In this document: one piece after another, positions 26,241 through 36,088 of the stretch
How the letters are laid out: every line of letters starts with the position of its first letter
How positions within the stretch are numbered: the first letter of the stretch is position 1
From: Hallella multisaccharivorax DSM 17128
Lineage (GTDB): Bacteria > Bacteroidota > Bacteroidia > Bacteroidales > Bacteroidaceae
Assembly: GCF_000218235.1 (NCBI RefSeq)
Contig: NZ_GL945017.1
Location: 68,111 to 132,110 of the forward strand
DNA: 64,000 nt
Direction: 5' to 3'
Made by a program: the position numbers and the translations under genes
Notes under the pieces: generated by a model
Seen by the model: only the letters and a program-made list of their open reading frames with translations
What the model was told of the DNA's origin: nothing
The model's database searches: none

Positions 26241-27097
26241 TAATAGACTTTTTACAAAGACATAGTCACTGGTTGCTTTTCATTTTCTTAGAGGTCATCA
26301 GTCTTGTCTTGCTGTTTCAGTATAACAGTTACCAAGGCAGTGTGTGGTTTACCTCTGCCAATACTGTTGCGGGTAAGTTCGATGACTGGAGTGCAAGTGT
26401 GGAGAGCTTCTTCACGTTAGACAAAGTCAATCAAGAGCTTACCCAACGCAATCTTTATCTTGAACAGCAAGTAAAGAAACTCTCTGATCGATTAGGGGAT
26501 GTGAGCAAGGACACGACGTGGACAGACACTGCTGGTGTCAGACTGCTCAAGAGCTTCCGGCTTATTCCCGCCAAAGTAGTTAGTAATTCGGTGTCGCGTC
26601 CTGGTAATCTGATTACGATTGACAAGGGCTCCGCCGATGGCGTAAGGAAGGATATGGGTGTGGCATGCGGCAGTGGCGTTGTCGGCATTGTGTATCTTAC
26701 CTCTCCACATTATTCTATAGTCATTCCGGCTATCAATACGAAGTCGAACATCAGTTGCAGCATTCATGGTCGCGGTTATTTCGGTTATCTTCACTGGATG
26801 GGCGGTGATCCGCAGATAGCTTATGTGGAAGAAGTACCCCGTCACGCCCGTTTCCGTCTTTATGATGCAATAGAGACCAGCGGCTTCTCTTCTGTCTTCC
26901 CACCGGGTATTCTTGTTGGGAAAGTGCTTCACGTCTACAATTCAGTAGACGGCGTGTCTTACAGGCTTCAAGTGAAGTTGTCCACAAATTTCTCCCGTCT
27001 GCGCGACGTGTGTGTAATTGATAATGCGCCTGTTTTGGAGCGGTTGAATATACTGCGTGCGGCACAGGACTCATTGAAGACCAATACAGACAAGTGA
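26231..27097 (+). CDS. mreC: Rod shape-determining protein MreC
   Basis: This bitopic inner-membrane protein links MreB to the periplasmic wall enzymes. It has one membrane helix (residues 13-31, HWLLFIFLEVISLVLLFQY), then a coiled coil (about 60-90, VNQELTQRNLYLEQQVKKLS) and the two beta-barrel domains with VSRPGNLITIDKGSADGVRK and GVVGIVYLTSPHYSIVIPAI. At 288 residues it matches the family. It starts 8 bases after mreB. Confidence 0.95.
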   Translation: MHNLIDFLQRHSHWLLFIFLEVISLVLLFQYNSYQGSVWFTSANTVAGKFDDWSASVESFFTLDKVNQELTQRNLYLEQQVKKLSDRLGDVSKDTTWTDTAGVRLLKSFRLIPAKVVSNSVSRPGNLITIDKGSADGVRKDMGVACGSGVVGIVYLTSPHYSIVIPAINTKSNISCSIHGRGYFGYLHWMGGDPQIAYVEEVPRHARFRLYDAIETSGFSSVFPPGILVGKVLHVYNSVDGVSYRLQVKLSTNFSRLRDVCVIDNAPVLERLNILRAAQDSLKTNTDK

Positions 27098-27125
27098 TAA
27101 TCTTTAGGAGCGTATAGGTAAAAGG

Positions 27126-27626
27126 ATGAATATAGATTTTCTGAAACGGCTGCTGCTATTCTTTGGGCTCATGCTTTTACAAGCATTGGTGCTCAATCGC
27201 GTCCATCTCTTCGGGGTGGCGACACCTTTGCTGTATGTCTATTTTGCCATCTCTTTCCAACGGGGCACTCCTAAGTGGTCCATGCTTATTTGGTGCTTTC
27301 TTTTGGGATTGGGAATAGATGTCTTCTCCAATACGCCTGGATTAGCTGCCGGCTCCATGACTTTAGTCGCAGCCTTGCAGCCTTATGCCCTTGAGCTGTT
27401 TATTCAGCGTGACGATGAAAACAATGTCGTTCCTTGTATTAAGGCACTGGGGATAAGCAAGTTTTCGTTGTTTGCCCTGTTACTCACATTTATCTATTGT
27501 GTGGTATTCTTTTCTCTTGAGACCTTTACGTTCTTCAACTGGCTCCAATGGTTGTTAAGTGTATGTAGCAGTACAGCGCTCACTCTCCTGTTGGTGCTTG
27601 TTTGCGACAATCTAAGAAGGGAATAG
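27126..27626 (+). CDS. mreD: Rod shape-determining protein MreD
   Basis: This 166-residue inner-membrane protein has about five hydrophobic segments. The LFGVATPLLYVYFAISFQRG and LGLGIDVFSNTPGLAAGSMT stretches match Bacteroidetes MreD, a partner of MreC in the elongasome. It lies between mreC and the pbp2 gene, as expected, with a 30-base gap to the latter. Confidence 0.88.
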   Translation: MNIDFLKRLLLFFGLMLLQALVLNRVHLFGVATPLLYVYFAISFQRGTPKWSMLIWCFLLGLGIDVFSNTPGLAAGSMTLVAALQPYALELFIQRDDENNVVPCIKALGISKFSLFALLLTFIYCVVFFSLETFTFFNWLQWLLSVCSSTALTLLLVLVCDNLRRE

Positions 27627-27656
27627 GGGAGGAAAATGAAATTGGGGTATCGGTAA

Positions 27657-29507
27657 ATGAAGGATTTCAGTCTGGATAATAGAAGAAGAGTCATCAGTGG
27701 CATCGCCATCATCGTGGTGGTGGTGTATGTGATTCGTCTCTTTACCTTGCAGGTGATGAGCGATGACTATCGCAAGAGTGCCGATTCGAATGCTTTCTTC
27801 AAGAAAGTGGATTTCCCCAGTCGTGGCATTATCCGTGACCGTAATGGTGCCTTGTTGGTTTTCAACCAGCCTTCCTACGACATCATGGTGGTGATGAACG
27901 AAGAACGCGGACGGCTTGATACATTGGATTTATGCCAGACGCTGGGCATTACAAGGGAGTGGTTTATCAAGCGGATGAACGACATCAAGGATCCGGCAAA
28001 GAATCCTGGCTATTCCCGTTTCACGCAGCAGTTGTTCATGACTCAGGTGGACGATAAGAATTTTAGCGTCTTTCGTGAGAAGATGTTTCGTTTCCCTGGC
28101 TTCTATATTCAGAAACGCAGCGTAAGGCAATACATGTATCCTTACGGCGCCCATGTATTGGGTGAAGTGTCTGAAGTTTCACAGTCTGATATTGATGAGG
28201 ACAGCTATTATCAACCTGGCGATTACATCGGTAAGCTCGGCGTGGAGCGCAGTTATGAGAAGTATTTGCGGGGCGTGAAGGGTGTTCAGATTCTTCTTCG
28301 TGATGCTCATGGGCGTGTCCAGGGACATTATCAGAATGGCAAGTTTGACCGACGGCCTATTCCTGGCAAGGAACTGACGCTTGGTCTGGATGTCAAGCTG
28401 CAGGCTCTGGGCGAGCGGATGATGCAGGGTAAAATAGGCGCTATTGTAGCCATCGAGCCTTCTACGGGGCAGATACTGTGTATGGTATCTTCTCCGAGTT
28501 ATGATCCACGGCTGCTCGAAGGCAAGCAACGCGGCAAATACCATAAGTTTCTTATCCATGATCCGCAGAAGCCTCTGCTTAACCGTGCCATCATGGGACA
28601 GTATCCTCCGGGGTCTACATTTAAGACCTCACAGGGTTTAACCTTCCTCTCTGAGGGCGTCATCACTCCAGCCACACAGTATCCGTGCCATCGGGGCTTT
28701 TATTATAAGGGCCTTCATGTGGGTTGCCACAGCCACGCGTCTCCATTGAGTCTTGTTCCGGCTATCAGCACGTCGTGTAATGCATTTTTCTGCTGGGGTC
28801 TGTTCCATATGATGGGCAACAGGGCCAAATACAGAACGGTAGACGATGCCATGAACACCTGGCGTGACTATATGGTCTCTATGGGGTTCGGCTATCGTCT
28901 GGGTGTGGATCTGCCCGGTGAGAAGCGCGGGCTGATACCTAATGCCACTTTCTATGACAAGGCTTACCATGGGTCGTGGAATGGTTTGACCATCATCAGC
29001 ATCAGTATTGGGCAGGGTGAAGTCAATCTCACGCCCTTACAAATAGCCAATCTGGGAGCGTCGATAGCCAACCGAGGCTATTATTATGTGCCGCATGTGG
29101 TGCGGAAGATTCAAGGTGTGCCACTTGATACGCTCTTTACACGGCGTCATTATACGAAGGCTCAGCATCGCGCCTACGATTACATTGTGGCGGGTATGCG
29201 CTCGTCTGCCATGGGTGGCACGTGTAAGATGTTGGGCTCACTACCTTTCGCAGCATGCGGCAAGACCGGAACGGCACAGAACCGGGGGCATGACCACTCT
29301 GTGTTCATGGGCTTTGCGCCAATGGATAACCCGAAGATAGCCATCGCTGTCTATGTAGAGAATGGCGGCTGGGGTGCCGACTTTGGCGTGCCTATAGGAA
29401 AGGTGTTGATGGAACAGTATATCATGGGTAAGCTTAGTCCGTCAGGTGAACGGCTTGCCGAAGAAATGCAAAACCGCAGAATAGCTTATGGAGACTCAGA
29501 ACGATAA
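27657..29507 (+). CDS. mrdA: Penicillin-binding protein 2 (elongation transpeptidase)
   Basis: This cross-links new peptidoglycan in the side wall. A membrane anchor lies at residues 15-32. The pedestal domain has PSRGIIRDRNGALLVFN, and the transpeptidase motifs are Ser320-x-x-Lys323 (PPGSTFKTS), Ser-x-Asn in TSCNAFF and Lys536-Thr-Gly in CGKTGTAQN. At 616 residues the size is typical. The last 20 bases overlap the rodA start, so the two partners of the elongasome are translationally coupled. Confidence 0.95.
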   Translation: MKDFSLDNRRRVISGIAIIVVVVYVIRLFTLQVMSDDYRKSADSNAFFKKVDFPSRGIIRDRNGALLVFNQPSYDIMVVMNEERGRLDTLDLCQTLGITREWFIKRMNDIKDPAKNPGYSRFTQQLFMTQVDDKNFSVFREKMFRFPGFYIQKRSVRQYMYPYGAHVLGEVSEVSQSDIDEDSYYQPGDYIGKLGVERSYEKYLRGVKGVQILLRDAHGRVQGHYQNGKFDRRPIPGKELTLGLDVKLQALGERMMQGKIGAIVAIEPSTGQILCMVSSPSYDPRLLEGKQRGKYHKFLIHDPQKPLLNRAIMGQYPPGSTFKTSQGLTFLSEGVITPATQYPCHRGFYYKGLHVGCHSHASPLSLVPAISTSCNAFFCWGLFHMMGNRAKYRTVDDAMNTWRDYMVSMGFGYRLGVDLPGEKRGLIPNATFYDKAYHGSWNGLTIISISIGQGEVNLTPLQIANLGASIANRGYYYVPHVVRKIQGVPLDTLFTRRHYTKAQHRAYDYIVAGMRSSAMGGTCKMLGSLPFAACGKTGTAQNRGHDHSVFMGFAPMDNPKIAIAVYVENGGWGADFGVPIGKVLMEQYIMGKLSPSGERLAEEMQNRRIAYGDSER

Positions 29508-30960
29508 CCGCCAGACGAGCGTGCTCCGCAGCCTCGACTGGTGGACAGTGGGCATCTATATTGCCTTGCTAATCTTTGGATGGATCAGTGTCTGCGGAGC
29601 CAGCTATACTTATGGAGAGACTGACATCTTCAGTCTTTCCACGCGTTCGGGTATGCAGATAGTGTGGATTGGCACTTCTCTCACCTTAGGATTCATATTG
29701 TTGATGCTCGACGACCGGTTCTATGACACGTTTGCCTACGTCATCTATGCAGTTTTATTGCTGCTGCTTTTCCTTACCATATTCAATCCGCATGAGATCA
29801 AAGGATCACGCTCTTGGATTGTATTAGGTCCCCTGCGTCTCCAGCCGGCAGAGTTTGCCAAGTTCGCTACAGCCCTGGCCGTCGCCAAACTCATGAGCAC
29901 TTATGGGTTTGACATGCATAAGCCGAAGTGCTTCTTTGCAGCCATGGCAATCGTATTGTTGCCGATGTTGTTTATTGTCGGACAGCGTGAGACAGGTTCC
30001 GCACTTGTCTATCTGGCCTTTTTCTTGATGTTCTATCGAGAGGGCATGCCTGGAAGCATCTTGTTCACAGGTGTCGCGATGGTGATCTATTTCGTTGTGG
30101 GAATTAAGTATGAGCAAGTATTCCTATGGGATACGCCCACTTCGATGGGGAAGTTTGTCGTCCTGTTATTGGTGCAGCTCTTTGCCTCGTCCATGGTCTA
30201 CATCTATGCGCGCAATCGGGAGCAGGCGTTGCGGTTGTTGGGCATTTGTCTTGGTGTGACGCTTTTGGTGCTTCTTTTCTCTGAGTTTGTGATACCTTTC
30301 GACATTGTCTGGGTTCAGCTTGCCATCTCCGCCGTCTTGATAGGCTTCCTTGTTTATGAGGGTTTGTCCACGCGTATTATGCACTATCTGTTCATTGGTT
30401 TATTTTCTGTGGGTAGCATTATTTTCTTCTATAGTGCTGACTATGTGCTCAATAATGTCATGGAACCTCACCAGCGTGTGCGCATCAATGTGCTCTTGGG
30501 CTTGGACGATGATTTGGCGGGTGCCGGCTACAATGTGCACCAAAGTGAGATTGCCATTGGCTCCGGCGGTTTGCGCGGTAAAGGTTTCTTGAATGGAACT
30601 CAAACAAAATTGAAGTTTGTACCCGAACAAGACACCGACTTCATTTTTTGTACGGTTGGTGAAGAAGAGGGCTTCCTTGGTTCCGCTGGTGTGCTGCTGT
30701 TGTTCTTGGCTTTGATTCTGCGGTTGATCTATCTGTCTGAGCGACAACCGTTCAAGTTTGGCAGAGTCTACGGCTACAGTGTAGCCAGTATTTTCCTTTT
30801 CCACGTATTTATAAATGTGGGGATGGTGCTGAGCCTGACGCCCGTCATCGGCATCCCGCTGCCTTTCTTCAGTTATGGTGGCTCTTCCTTATGGGGCTTT
30901 ACCTTGCTGCTATTCATTTTCCTGAGGATAGATGCGGGGCGTAATCTCGTCAGGACTTAA
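29488..30960 (+). CDS. rodA: Rod shape glycosyltransferase RodA (SEDS family)
   Basis: This multi-pass SEDS protein polymerises glycan strands together with PBP2. Family motifs are GSRSWIVLGPLRLQPAEFAK near residue 110 and the terminal LTPVIGIPLPFFSYGGSSLW, with about ten membrane helices. At 490 residues it exceeds E. coli RodA (370), mostly through longer loops and additional helices in the middle, as in other Bacteroidetes. It begins inside the end of mrdA. Its stop codon overlaps that of gldH on the other strand through the shared TTAA. Confidence 0.95.
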   Translation: METQNDNRQTSVLRSLDWWTVGIYIALLIFGWISVCGASYTYGETDIFSLSTRSGMQIVWIGTSLTLGFILLMLDDRFYDTFAYVIYAVLLLLLFLTIFNPHEIKGSRSWIVLGPLRLQPAEFAKFATALAVAKLMSTYGFDMHKPKCFFAAMAIVLLPMLFIVGQRETGSALVYLAFFLMFYREGMPGSILFTGVAMVIYFVVGIKYEQVFLWDTPTSMGKFVVLLLVQLFASSMVYIYARNREQALRLLGICLGVTLLVLLFSEFVIPFDIVWVQLAISAVLIGFLVYEGLSTRIMHYLFIGLFSVGSIIFFYSADYVLNNVMEPHQRVRINVLLGLDDDLAGAGYNVHQSEIAIGSGGLRGKGFLNGTQTKLKFVPEQDTDFIFCTVGEEEGFLGSAGVLLLFLALILRLIYLSERQPFKFGRVYGYSVASIFLFHVFINVGMVLSLTPVIGIPLPFFSYGGSSLWGFTLLLFIFLRIDAGRNLVRT

Positions 30961-31412
30961 CGGGAAACCTCAATGCCTACGTCGGATATTCCCGGCAGTA
31001 TATCCCTTTGCATATCGTGTCTGACGGTGACATGCAGAGAGTCTCCTTTCTGCAAAGTCATCTCCGACACGTGATAATGGTATTGGTAATAACTGATACC
31101 TTGCCCCATTATCCTTCCGGACGTATCAAAGAGCGTGCAGTTGACGGTGTCTTTCACCGTGTGTTTCTCAGGGTAGACGGTTTGCTCCACGATGAGCGTG
31201 AGCGCCTGAAAGGGATAAGTATCGTTGATTCTCAATCCAAGCGTGGTATGGTATCTGCCGGTTGTCTTCATCTTTGCGGTGTTAAACGACAGCACCTCAC
31301 CCCTGTCCCATCCCGAGACAGCAGTGTGGTTGTATTTGTCGTAGATGACATTGCCTGTGCATGCGGTGAGCAGGAGTAGAGAGATGAATGGAAAAGCCAG
31401 TCTTTTCATCAT
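30957..31412 (-). CDS. gldH: GldH-like lipoprotein
   Basis: The 151-residue protein has a lipoprotein signal (MKRLAFPFISLLLLTACTGN, lipid Cys at about residue 18). Sequences such as FPFQALTLIVEQTVYPEKH-like and MGQGISYYQYHYHVSEMTLQ fit GldH, first known from Flavobacterium gliding but conserved in non-gliding Bacteroidales. Its place right behind ricT and holB also fits the usual gene order. Its exact role here is unknown. The 3' end overlaps rodA by three bases, convergently. Confidence 0.82.
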   Translation of the reverse strand: MMKRLAFPFISLLLLTACTGNVIYDKYNHTAVSGWDRGEVLSFNTAKMKTTGRYHTTLGLRINDTYPFQALTLIVEQTVYPEKHTVKDTVNCTLFDTSGRIMGQGISYYQYHYHVSEMTLQKGDSLHVTVRHDMQRDILPGISDVGIEVSR

Positions 31413-31430
31413 TCTTGATCAATTTTTATG

Positions 31431-32615
31431 TTACTTGGCTTTCTTCTCGTCTGTATCCGGATTCGTAGCTGTTTTCATAGCTTCCGGTTTGAGCTCTTTC
31501 TTGTCGGTCTGCTGCCTGTTCTGCCCCTTATTAGTTTTCTTTTTCCTCTTCTTCGTCTTGTCAAAGCGGCTGACGTCAGCGTCGGCCAGCAAGTCGACGG
31601 GCTTTTTCTCTTCTTTCGTCTTATTGCTTTCCGAGAGTGAGAGTGGCTTTTCGCCTTGCTTGTTCTTAGCAATGATTTCTTTGGCGCGCTTTGCGCTAAT
31701 CACTTCCATGTTGGCACCGAGGTTCTTGTCGGTGGAGTAGGTACACAAGCCTGTAAGGATGTCAGTTTTGAACAGGTGGTATTCTGCATCCTGTGTGATG
31801 AGTGTCACATCCTTTGGTGGCAGCCGGCGGCTTGCTTCTAAGTAGTCGTCCACCTCATAGTTGAGGCAGCATTTGAGCTTTGCGCACATGCCGGCGAGCT
31901 TCTGCGGGTTGAGCGAGATGTCCTGAATGCGTGCCGCATTGGTGGAGACGCTTGAGAAGTTCTTCATCCACGTGGCGCAGCACAGCTCTCTTCCGCAAGG
32001 TCCTGTGCCTCCGATGCGCCCAGCTTCCTGCCGCGCGCCGATTTGTCTCATCTCAATGCGCACATGGAAAGTCTCTGCCAATACCTTGATGAGCTTGCGG
32101 AAGTCGACGCGCTCATCGGCGATATAGTAGAAGATGGCCTTGTTGCCGTCGCCCTGATACTCCACGTCACCTATTTTCATCTGCAGTCCGAGGCTCTTTG
32201 CAATCTGGCGGCTCTTAATCATCGTCTCATGCTCACGTGCCTTGGCCTCATTGTATTTCTCCATGTCCACCGGCTTGGCGATGCGATAGATGCGCTTGAT
32301 GTCGTCGGGGGACTTGAGGTTGGCTTTCTTGATTTGCAGCCGCACGAGCCTTCCGGTGAGTGTGACCACACCGATGTCGTGCCCTGGACTGGCTTCCACG
32401 GCGACAGTATCGCCCTTTTGCAGTTGGAGATTGTTGACGTTATGGTAATAACCTTTCCGTGTATTCTTGAATTGCACCTCCACCAGGTCGGTCGACTCTG
32501 CGTTGCCGGGCACGTCGGCGAGCCAGTCGTAAGTGTTGAGCTGTTTGTCTTGCCTTCCCGCTCCTTTTGCGGAGAGGCCGCGGCCACAGCCGGTACACAT
32601 CTTATAGTCTCTCAT
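31431..32615 (-). CDS. ricT: RicT/YaaT-type PSP1-domain protein
   Basis: The 394-residue protein carries the PSP1 domain (about residues 45-290). Key stretches are CTGCGRG, EASPGHDIGVVTLTGRLVRL, CGRELCCATWMKNFSSVST and KLAGMCAKLKCCLNYE, with the Cys residues that bind iron-sulfur clusters in Bacillus RicT. There the protein acts with RicA and RicF in RNA-processing control. The C-terminal 100 residues are Lys-rich and low in complexity. It lies between holB and gldH (gaps of 30 and 18 bases). Confidence 0.88.
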   Translation of the reverse strand: MRDYKMCTGCGRGLSAKGAGRQDKQLNTYDWLADVPGNAESTDLVEVQFKNTRKGYYHNVNNLQLQKGDTVAVEASPGHDIGVVTLTGRLVRLQIKKANLKSPDDIKRIYRIAKPVDMEKYNEAKAREHETMIKSRQIAKSLGLQMKIGDVEYQGDGNKAIFYYIADERVDFRKLIKVLAETFHVRIEMRQIGARQEAGRIGGTGPCGRELCCATWMKNFSSVSTNAARIQDISLNPQKLAGMCAKLKCCLNYEVDDYLEASRRLPPKDVTLITQDAEYHLFKTDILTGLCTYSTDKNLGANMEVISAKRAKEIIAKNKQGEKPLSLSESNKTKEEKKPVDLLADADVSRFDKTKKRKKKTNKGQNRQQTDKKELKPEAMKTATNPDTDEKKAK

Positions 32616-32645
32616 ATTTTGTAATCTGAAGAATCTTGTATGTTT

Positions 32646-33791
32646 TTATTTTCTCAAATATAAGGTTGTCTCCAGCGCAAAGTTGAAGAATTGTATTTTT
32701 CCATTTGCATTCTGTCCGATGTCGCGCATCATCAGCTGCAGGCGTTTCTGAAAGAGCATGACATTGCGCTCATTGATAAATGGTGCGAAGTTCTTGGCGA
32801 AGTTCTCCTCTGTCTGGGTCATATAGCAGAGTCGTGGATCGTGGAAGTTGTACATGAAGTTCTCCCTGATCATCTGCAGCATATAGGCGATGAAGCGTTT
32901 CTGTTTCTCTCTTCCGTAGTCGGATGCTGTCTGGCTCCACGCCTTGAGCGCCTTTACATCCTTGGTGAATGCTTTGCGCATCAGGGTGACAAAGAGTGCG
33001 AAGAACTCCGTGTTCTCGTTTCCTGCATCGATTTCCTCCAGGGCCTTGAGCCAGTCTCCGGAAGCGATGCGTGCTATTCTGTGCGCATCTTCCGGTGCCA
33101 GCCCTTGCCTTTGCGTGAGCGCCTGCGCAATGTCTCCCTCGCCAATACGCTGCATGGCAAAGGTCTGTACGCGGCTGCGAATCGTCTCCAACAGTAGTTC
33201 GGGCTGTTCGCTGACCAGCAGGAAGACGGTTTTCTGCGGCGGCTCTTCCAGCAGCTTGAGCAGTTTGTTGGCACAGGTGAGGTTCATGCGCTCCGGAAGC
33301 CATATCAGGCTCACTTTGTATCCGCCGAGGATCGCTTTCATATTGAGCTTTCTCGATAGTCGGTCGCTCTCCGCTTCAAAGATGACAGCCTGCTGGTTTT
33401 CTGCCCGCATGAAGGTCATCCACTCCTCTAACGAAAAGTAAGGCCCCCTGGAAAGCATTTGTCGCCATTCCTTGGCAAAGTCGTCGCTGGTGATCTTCGT
33501 GTCACTGCCCGACCCTTTAGGCTTGATGGCGGGGTAAGAGAAGTGGAGGTCGGGATGCTGCCATTTTGCGAGCATAGCCTCAGCATTGGTGATGGCTGCC
33601 TGGCGGGCTAAGAGTGATTTCCCTTCCCATCTCTCACCGAGCAGAAACGACGCGAAAGCTAAGGCAACGGCCATTTTCCCGCAACCCTTCGGACCGGTGA
33701 ACATCAGTGCGTGGGGTATGCGGTCCTCCTCGACGAGCTGTCTTAACCGTGTCTTAGCTTCTTCCTGACCTATGACTCTATCGAAATTCAC
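32646..33791 (-). CDS. holB: DNA polymerase III subunit delta prime
   Basis: This is part of the clamp-loader complex that opens the sliding clamp. The AAA+ start MNFDRVIGQEEAKTRLRQLV, the P-loop GPKGCGKMAVALA, and NKLLKLLEEPPQKTVFLLVS with the sensor-1 region are diagnostic. The usual P-loop Thr after Lys is Met, and no SRC arginine-finger motif is obvious, so it may not hydrolyse ATP itself, as for delta prime in E. coli. At 381 residues the length is normal. It starts 13 bases after metF. Confidence 0.92.
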   Translation of the reverse strand: MNFDRVIGQEEAKTRLRQLVEEDRIPHALMFTGPKGCGKMAVALAFASFLLGERWEGKSLLARQAAITNAEAMLAKWQHPDLHFSYPAIKPKGSGSDTKITSDDFAKEWRQMLSRGPYFSLEEWMTFMRAENQQAVIFEAESDRLSRKLNMKAILGGYKVSLIWLPERMNLTCANKLLKLLEEPPQKTVFLLVSEQPELLLETIRSRVQTFAMQRIGEGDIAQALTQRQGLAPEDAHRIARIASGDWLKALEEIDAGNENTEFFALFVTLMRKAFTKDVKALKAWSQTASDYGREKQKRFIAYMLQMIRENFMYNFHDPRLCYMTQTEENFAKNFAPFINERNVMLFQKRLQLMMRDIGQNANGKIQFFNFALETTLYLRK

Positions 33792-33804
33792 GTCAATAAT
33801 GCTG

Positions 33805-34761
33805 TTATAATATCTGTTTGAGTATGTCGGGCATGCTCTTGAAAGCAGACACGGTATAGAAGTGAATGTCCTTCACGCCGCTTCTGTACAGTTCCTTGCA
33901 CTGGTTGACGGCCCATTCAATGCCGAGTTGTCTGACATCCTCGTCGGTTGCGCATTTCACCGCCTCCTGGGCCAGCTCCTGTGGCATGTCGCAATGGAAA
34001 GTCTTGGGCACCTGGGTCACCTGCGACAGCTTGGCCAGCGGCTTGATACCCGGCACGATGGGAATGGTGATGCCCATGGCACGCGCCTTCTTCACGAAAT
34101 CGAAGTATTTGCGGTTGTCGTAAAACAGTTGTGTGATGGCATACTCTGCACCTAAGTCCTGCTTTTCCTTGAGATATCTCATGTCCATCTCAATGTTAGG
34201 AGCTTCCTCGTGCTTCTCAGGGTATGCCGCCACGCCGTAGTGGAACTTTCTCCCAGGGTGCCTGATGGGTATGCCGTCGGCAAAGAAGCCTTCGTTGAAG
34301 CGGTTCACTTGTTGGATGAGTTCAGTGGTGTGAGTCCATCCGCCGTTGATGGGCGTGAACATCCTGTCGTCCTTGGCTTTGTCGCCTCTGAGCAGCAGCA
34401 CGTTGTTGATGTCGAGAAACTGCATGTCAATGAGCTCATACTCGATGTCTTCTCTCGTCGCTCCGGAACAGATGACGTGTGGAATGACGACGGTCTTGTA
34501 TCTTTTCTGTATAGCAGCGGCCACGGCGACTGTACCCGGACGCCGCCTGATGCGCATCCGCTCATACTGGCCCTCATCCGTCTCGCGGTAGATGTACTCT
34601 GAGTGGTGGGTGGTGATGTTGATGTAGTTCGGCTCAAAGTCTCTGACCATGTCGAGATGATCGAACAGCAGCTCAGTGCCGTTGCCTTTGAGGGGCGGCA
34701 GCACTTCGATGGAGAACCCCTGAGCCTGTTCATTGCCAGTCAGTATCTTGGTAATGCTCAT
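33805..34761 (-). CDS. metF: Methylenetetrahydrofolate reductase
   Basis: This flavoprotein reduces methylene-THF to methyl-THF for methionine synthesis. At 318 residues it shows the family's FSIEVLPPLKGNG (catalytic Glu), NYINITTHHSEY, VIPHVICSGATREDIEYELI, LLLRGDKAKDD, GVAAYPEKHEEAPN, and AEYAITQLFYDNRKYFDFV. It is the first gene of a minus-strand set with holB, ricT and gldH. Its promoter region abuts the accessory insertion to the right. Confidence 0.96.
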   Translation of the reverse strand: MSITKILTGNEQAQGFSIEVLPPLKGNGTELLFDHLDMVRDFEPNYINITTHHSEYIYRETDEGQYERMRIRRRPGTVAVAAAIQKRYKTVVIPHVICSGATREDIEYELIDMQFLDINNVLLLRGDKAKDDRMFTPINGGWTHTTELIQQVNRFNEGFFADGIPIRHPGRKFHYGVAAYPEKHEEAPNIEMDMRYLKEKQDLGAEYAITQLFYDNRKYFDFVKKARAMGITIPIVPGIKPLAKLSQVTQVPKTFHCDMPQELAQEAVKCATDEDVRQLGIEWAVNQCKELYRSGVKDIHFYTVSAFKSMPDILKQIL

Positions 34762-34788
34762 GTTGATGCGGTTGTTACGATACAGCGT

Positions 34789-34797
34789 ACAAAGTTA
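34789..34797 (-). promoter_or_regulatory. metF promoter (-7 element) within a duplicated 16-bp sequence
   Basis: The minus strand reads TAACTTTGT, close to TAnnTTTGC, 28 bases before metF. It lies in CAAAGTTACTAAAAAT (34790-34805), which recurs exactly at 39195-39210, on the far side of the integrase/peptidase insertion. Confidence 0.55.
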
Positions 34798-34934
34798 CTA
34801 AAAATTGCTGTAATATTTGCATAAAGTCGGCAGTTTAATGCAATTGGGCTTGATTATTAAGGACATACGGCGCAAACTGCAGAAAATCCGCCACCTGCCA
34901 CGAGGCAGTAATATGCGGATTATTGAAATAGAAA

Positions 34935-34956
34935 GGTTTTCAAATCGTTACCCGAA
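34935..34956. repeat. Direct repeat, left copy (possible attachment site)
   Basis: The 22 bases GGTTTT plus CAAATCGTTACCCGAA recur at 39120-39141 with one mismatch. GTTACCC (34947-34953) and GGGTAAC (34961-34967) form an inverted pair around GAAAGCA, the layout of a recombinase core site. The neighbouring stretch 34806-34934 has no gene. It lies 140 bases before the integrase start. Confidence 0.6.
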
Positions 34957-35095
34957 AGCAGGGTAACCACCTCCACCAAAAAGGAGAAAAACAGCGATTT
35001 TCCGTGCATCCGTTGCTGTTGCTTTGTTGCTCCATATTTTGCATAGCAGGGTTAGGCTCTTTCATGTTTAATTTTGCAACCAAAAAGAAGAGGCA

Positions 35096-36088
35096 ATGGC
35101 AAGAAGCACATTCAAGGTGCTGTTCTATGTGAACGGCAGCAAGGAGAAAAACGGTATCGTCCCCATCATGGGGCGTGTAACAATCAACGGCACGGTGGCA
35201 CAGTTCAGCTGCAAGCGCACCATCCCGAGGGAGTTGTGGGATGTGAGAGGCAACAGGGCGAAAGGTAGGAGCAAGGAAGCCATCGCAACCAATCTCTCGC
35301 TTGACAACATCAAGGCGCAAATCATCAAGCACTACCAAAGGCTTTCCGATCGTGAGGCATTCGTCACGGCAGAGATGGTGCGCAACGCCTATCAGGGGCT
35401 TGGCAGCGAGTACGACACCCTGCTCAAATCCTTTGACAGGGACTGCGCCTCCCTGCTCAAGCGTGTGGGCAAGGACAGGAGCATGGGGACATACAAGGTG
35501 ATGCTCAGGGCAAGGGAAAACACGGCGAGGTTTATCCGCTACAAGTACAACCGCAGCGATATGTCGATGCTGGAACTCACCCCCGACTTCATCAGGGACT
35601 TCGCCGTGTACCTCAGCACGGTGAAAGGAAACAGGAACGCCACTATCTGGCTGAACTGCATGTGGCTCAAGGGCGTGGTGATGCGTGCGCACTTCAACGG
35701 CAAGATACCCAGAAACCCGTTCGCGCAGTTCCATGTCAGTCCGAACACGAAGGAGCGTGAGTTCCTTACGGAGGACGAGCTGAAGGCACTGATGTTGCAC
35801 GAGTTCGCCGACAGTCACTCCGCCTTCGTGCGTGACTTGTTCGTCTTCGCCTCCTTCACCGCCCTTTCGTTCGTGGACCTGAAGGAACTCACCACCGACG
35901 ATATAGTGGAGGTGAACGGCGAGAAGTGGATACTTGCGAGAAGACACAAGACGCATGTTCCGTTCCAAGTGAAGTTGCTTGATGTCCCCCTGCAAATCAT
36001 CGAACGATACAGACCGTTTCAGAAAGACAACTCCAAAAAGCCCTCTCGTATTCATTATTTATTTCCGTATTTCTGTGATAGCAGATAG
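35096..36088 (+). pseudogene. Tyrosine recombinase/integrase lacking its catalytic C-terminus
   Basis: The 330-codon frame begins MARSTFKVLFYVNGSKEKNG and has the arm-binding domain (residues 1-75), core-binding domain (about 100-200) and the start of the catalytic domain (ASFTALSFVDLKELTTDDIV). The family sequence runs to ERYRPFQKDN near base 36035, then changes abruptly. The HxxR, GH and Tyr motifs are missing, so it should be inactive. The last 30 bases overlap the 3' end of a convergent C10 peptidase gene, which marks a deletion or insertion junction. A promoter TAATTTTGC lies at 35069-35077. Confidence 0.88.

Noticed and set aside
34940..36055. 371-codon minus-strand frame
   Set aside because: It lies opposite the integrase gene, has His/Val-rich composition typical of antisense frames, and no recognisable domain.
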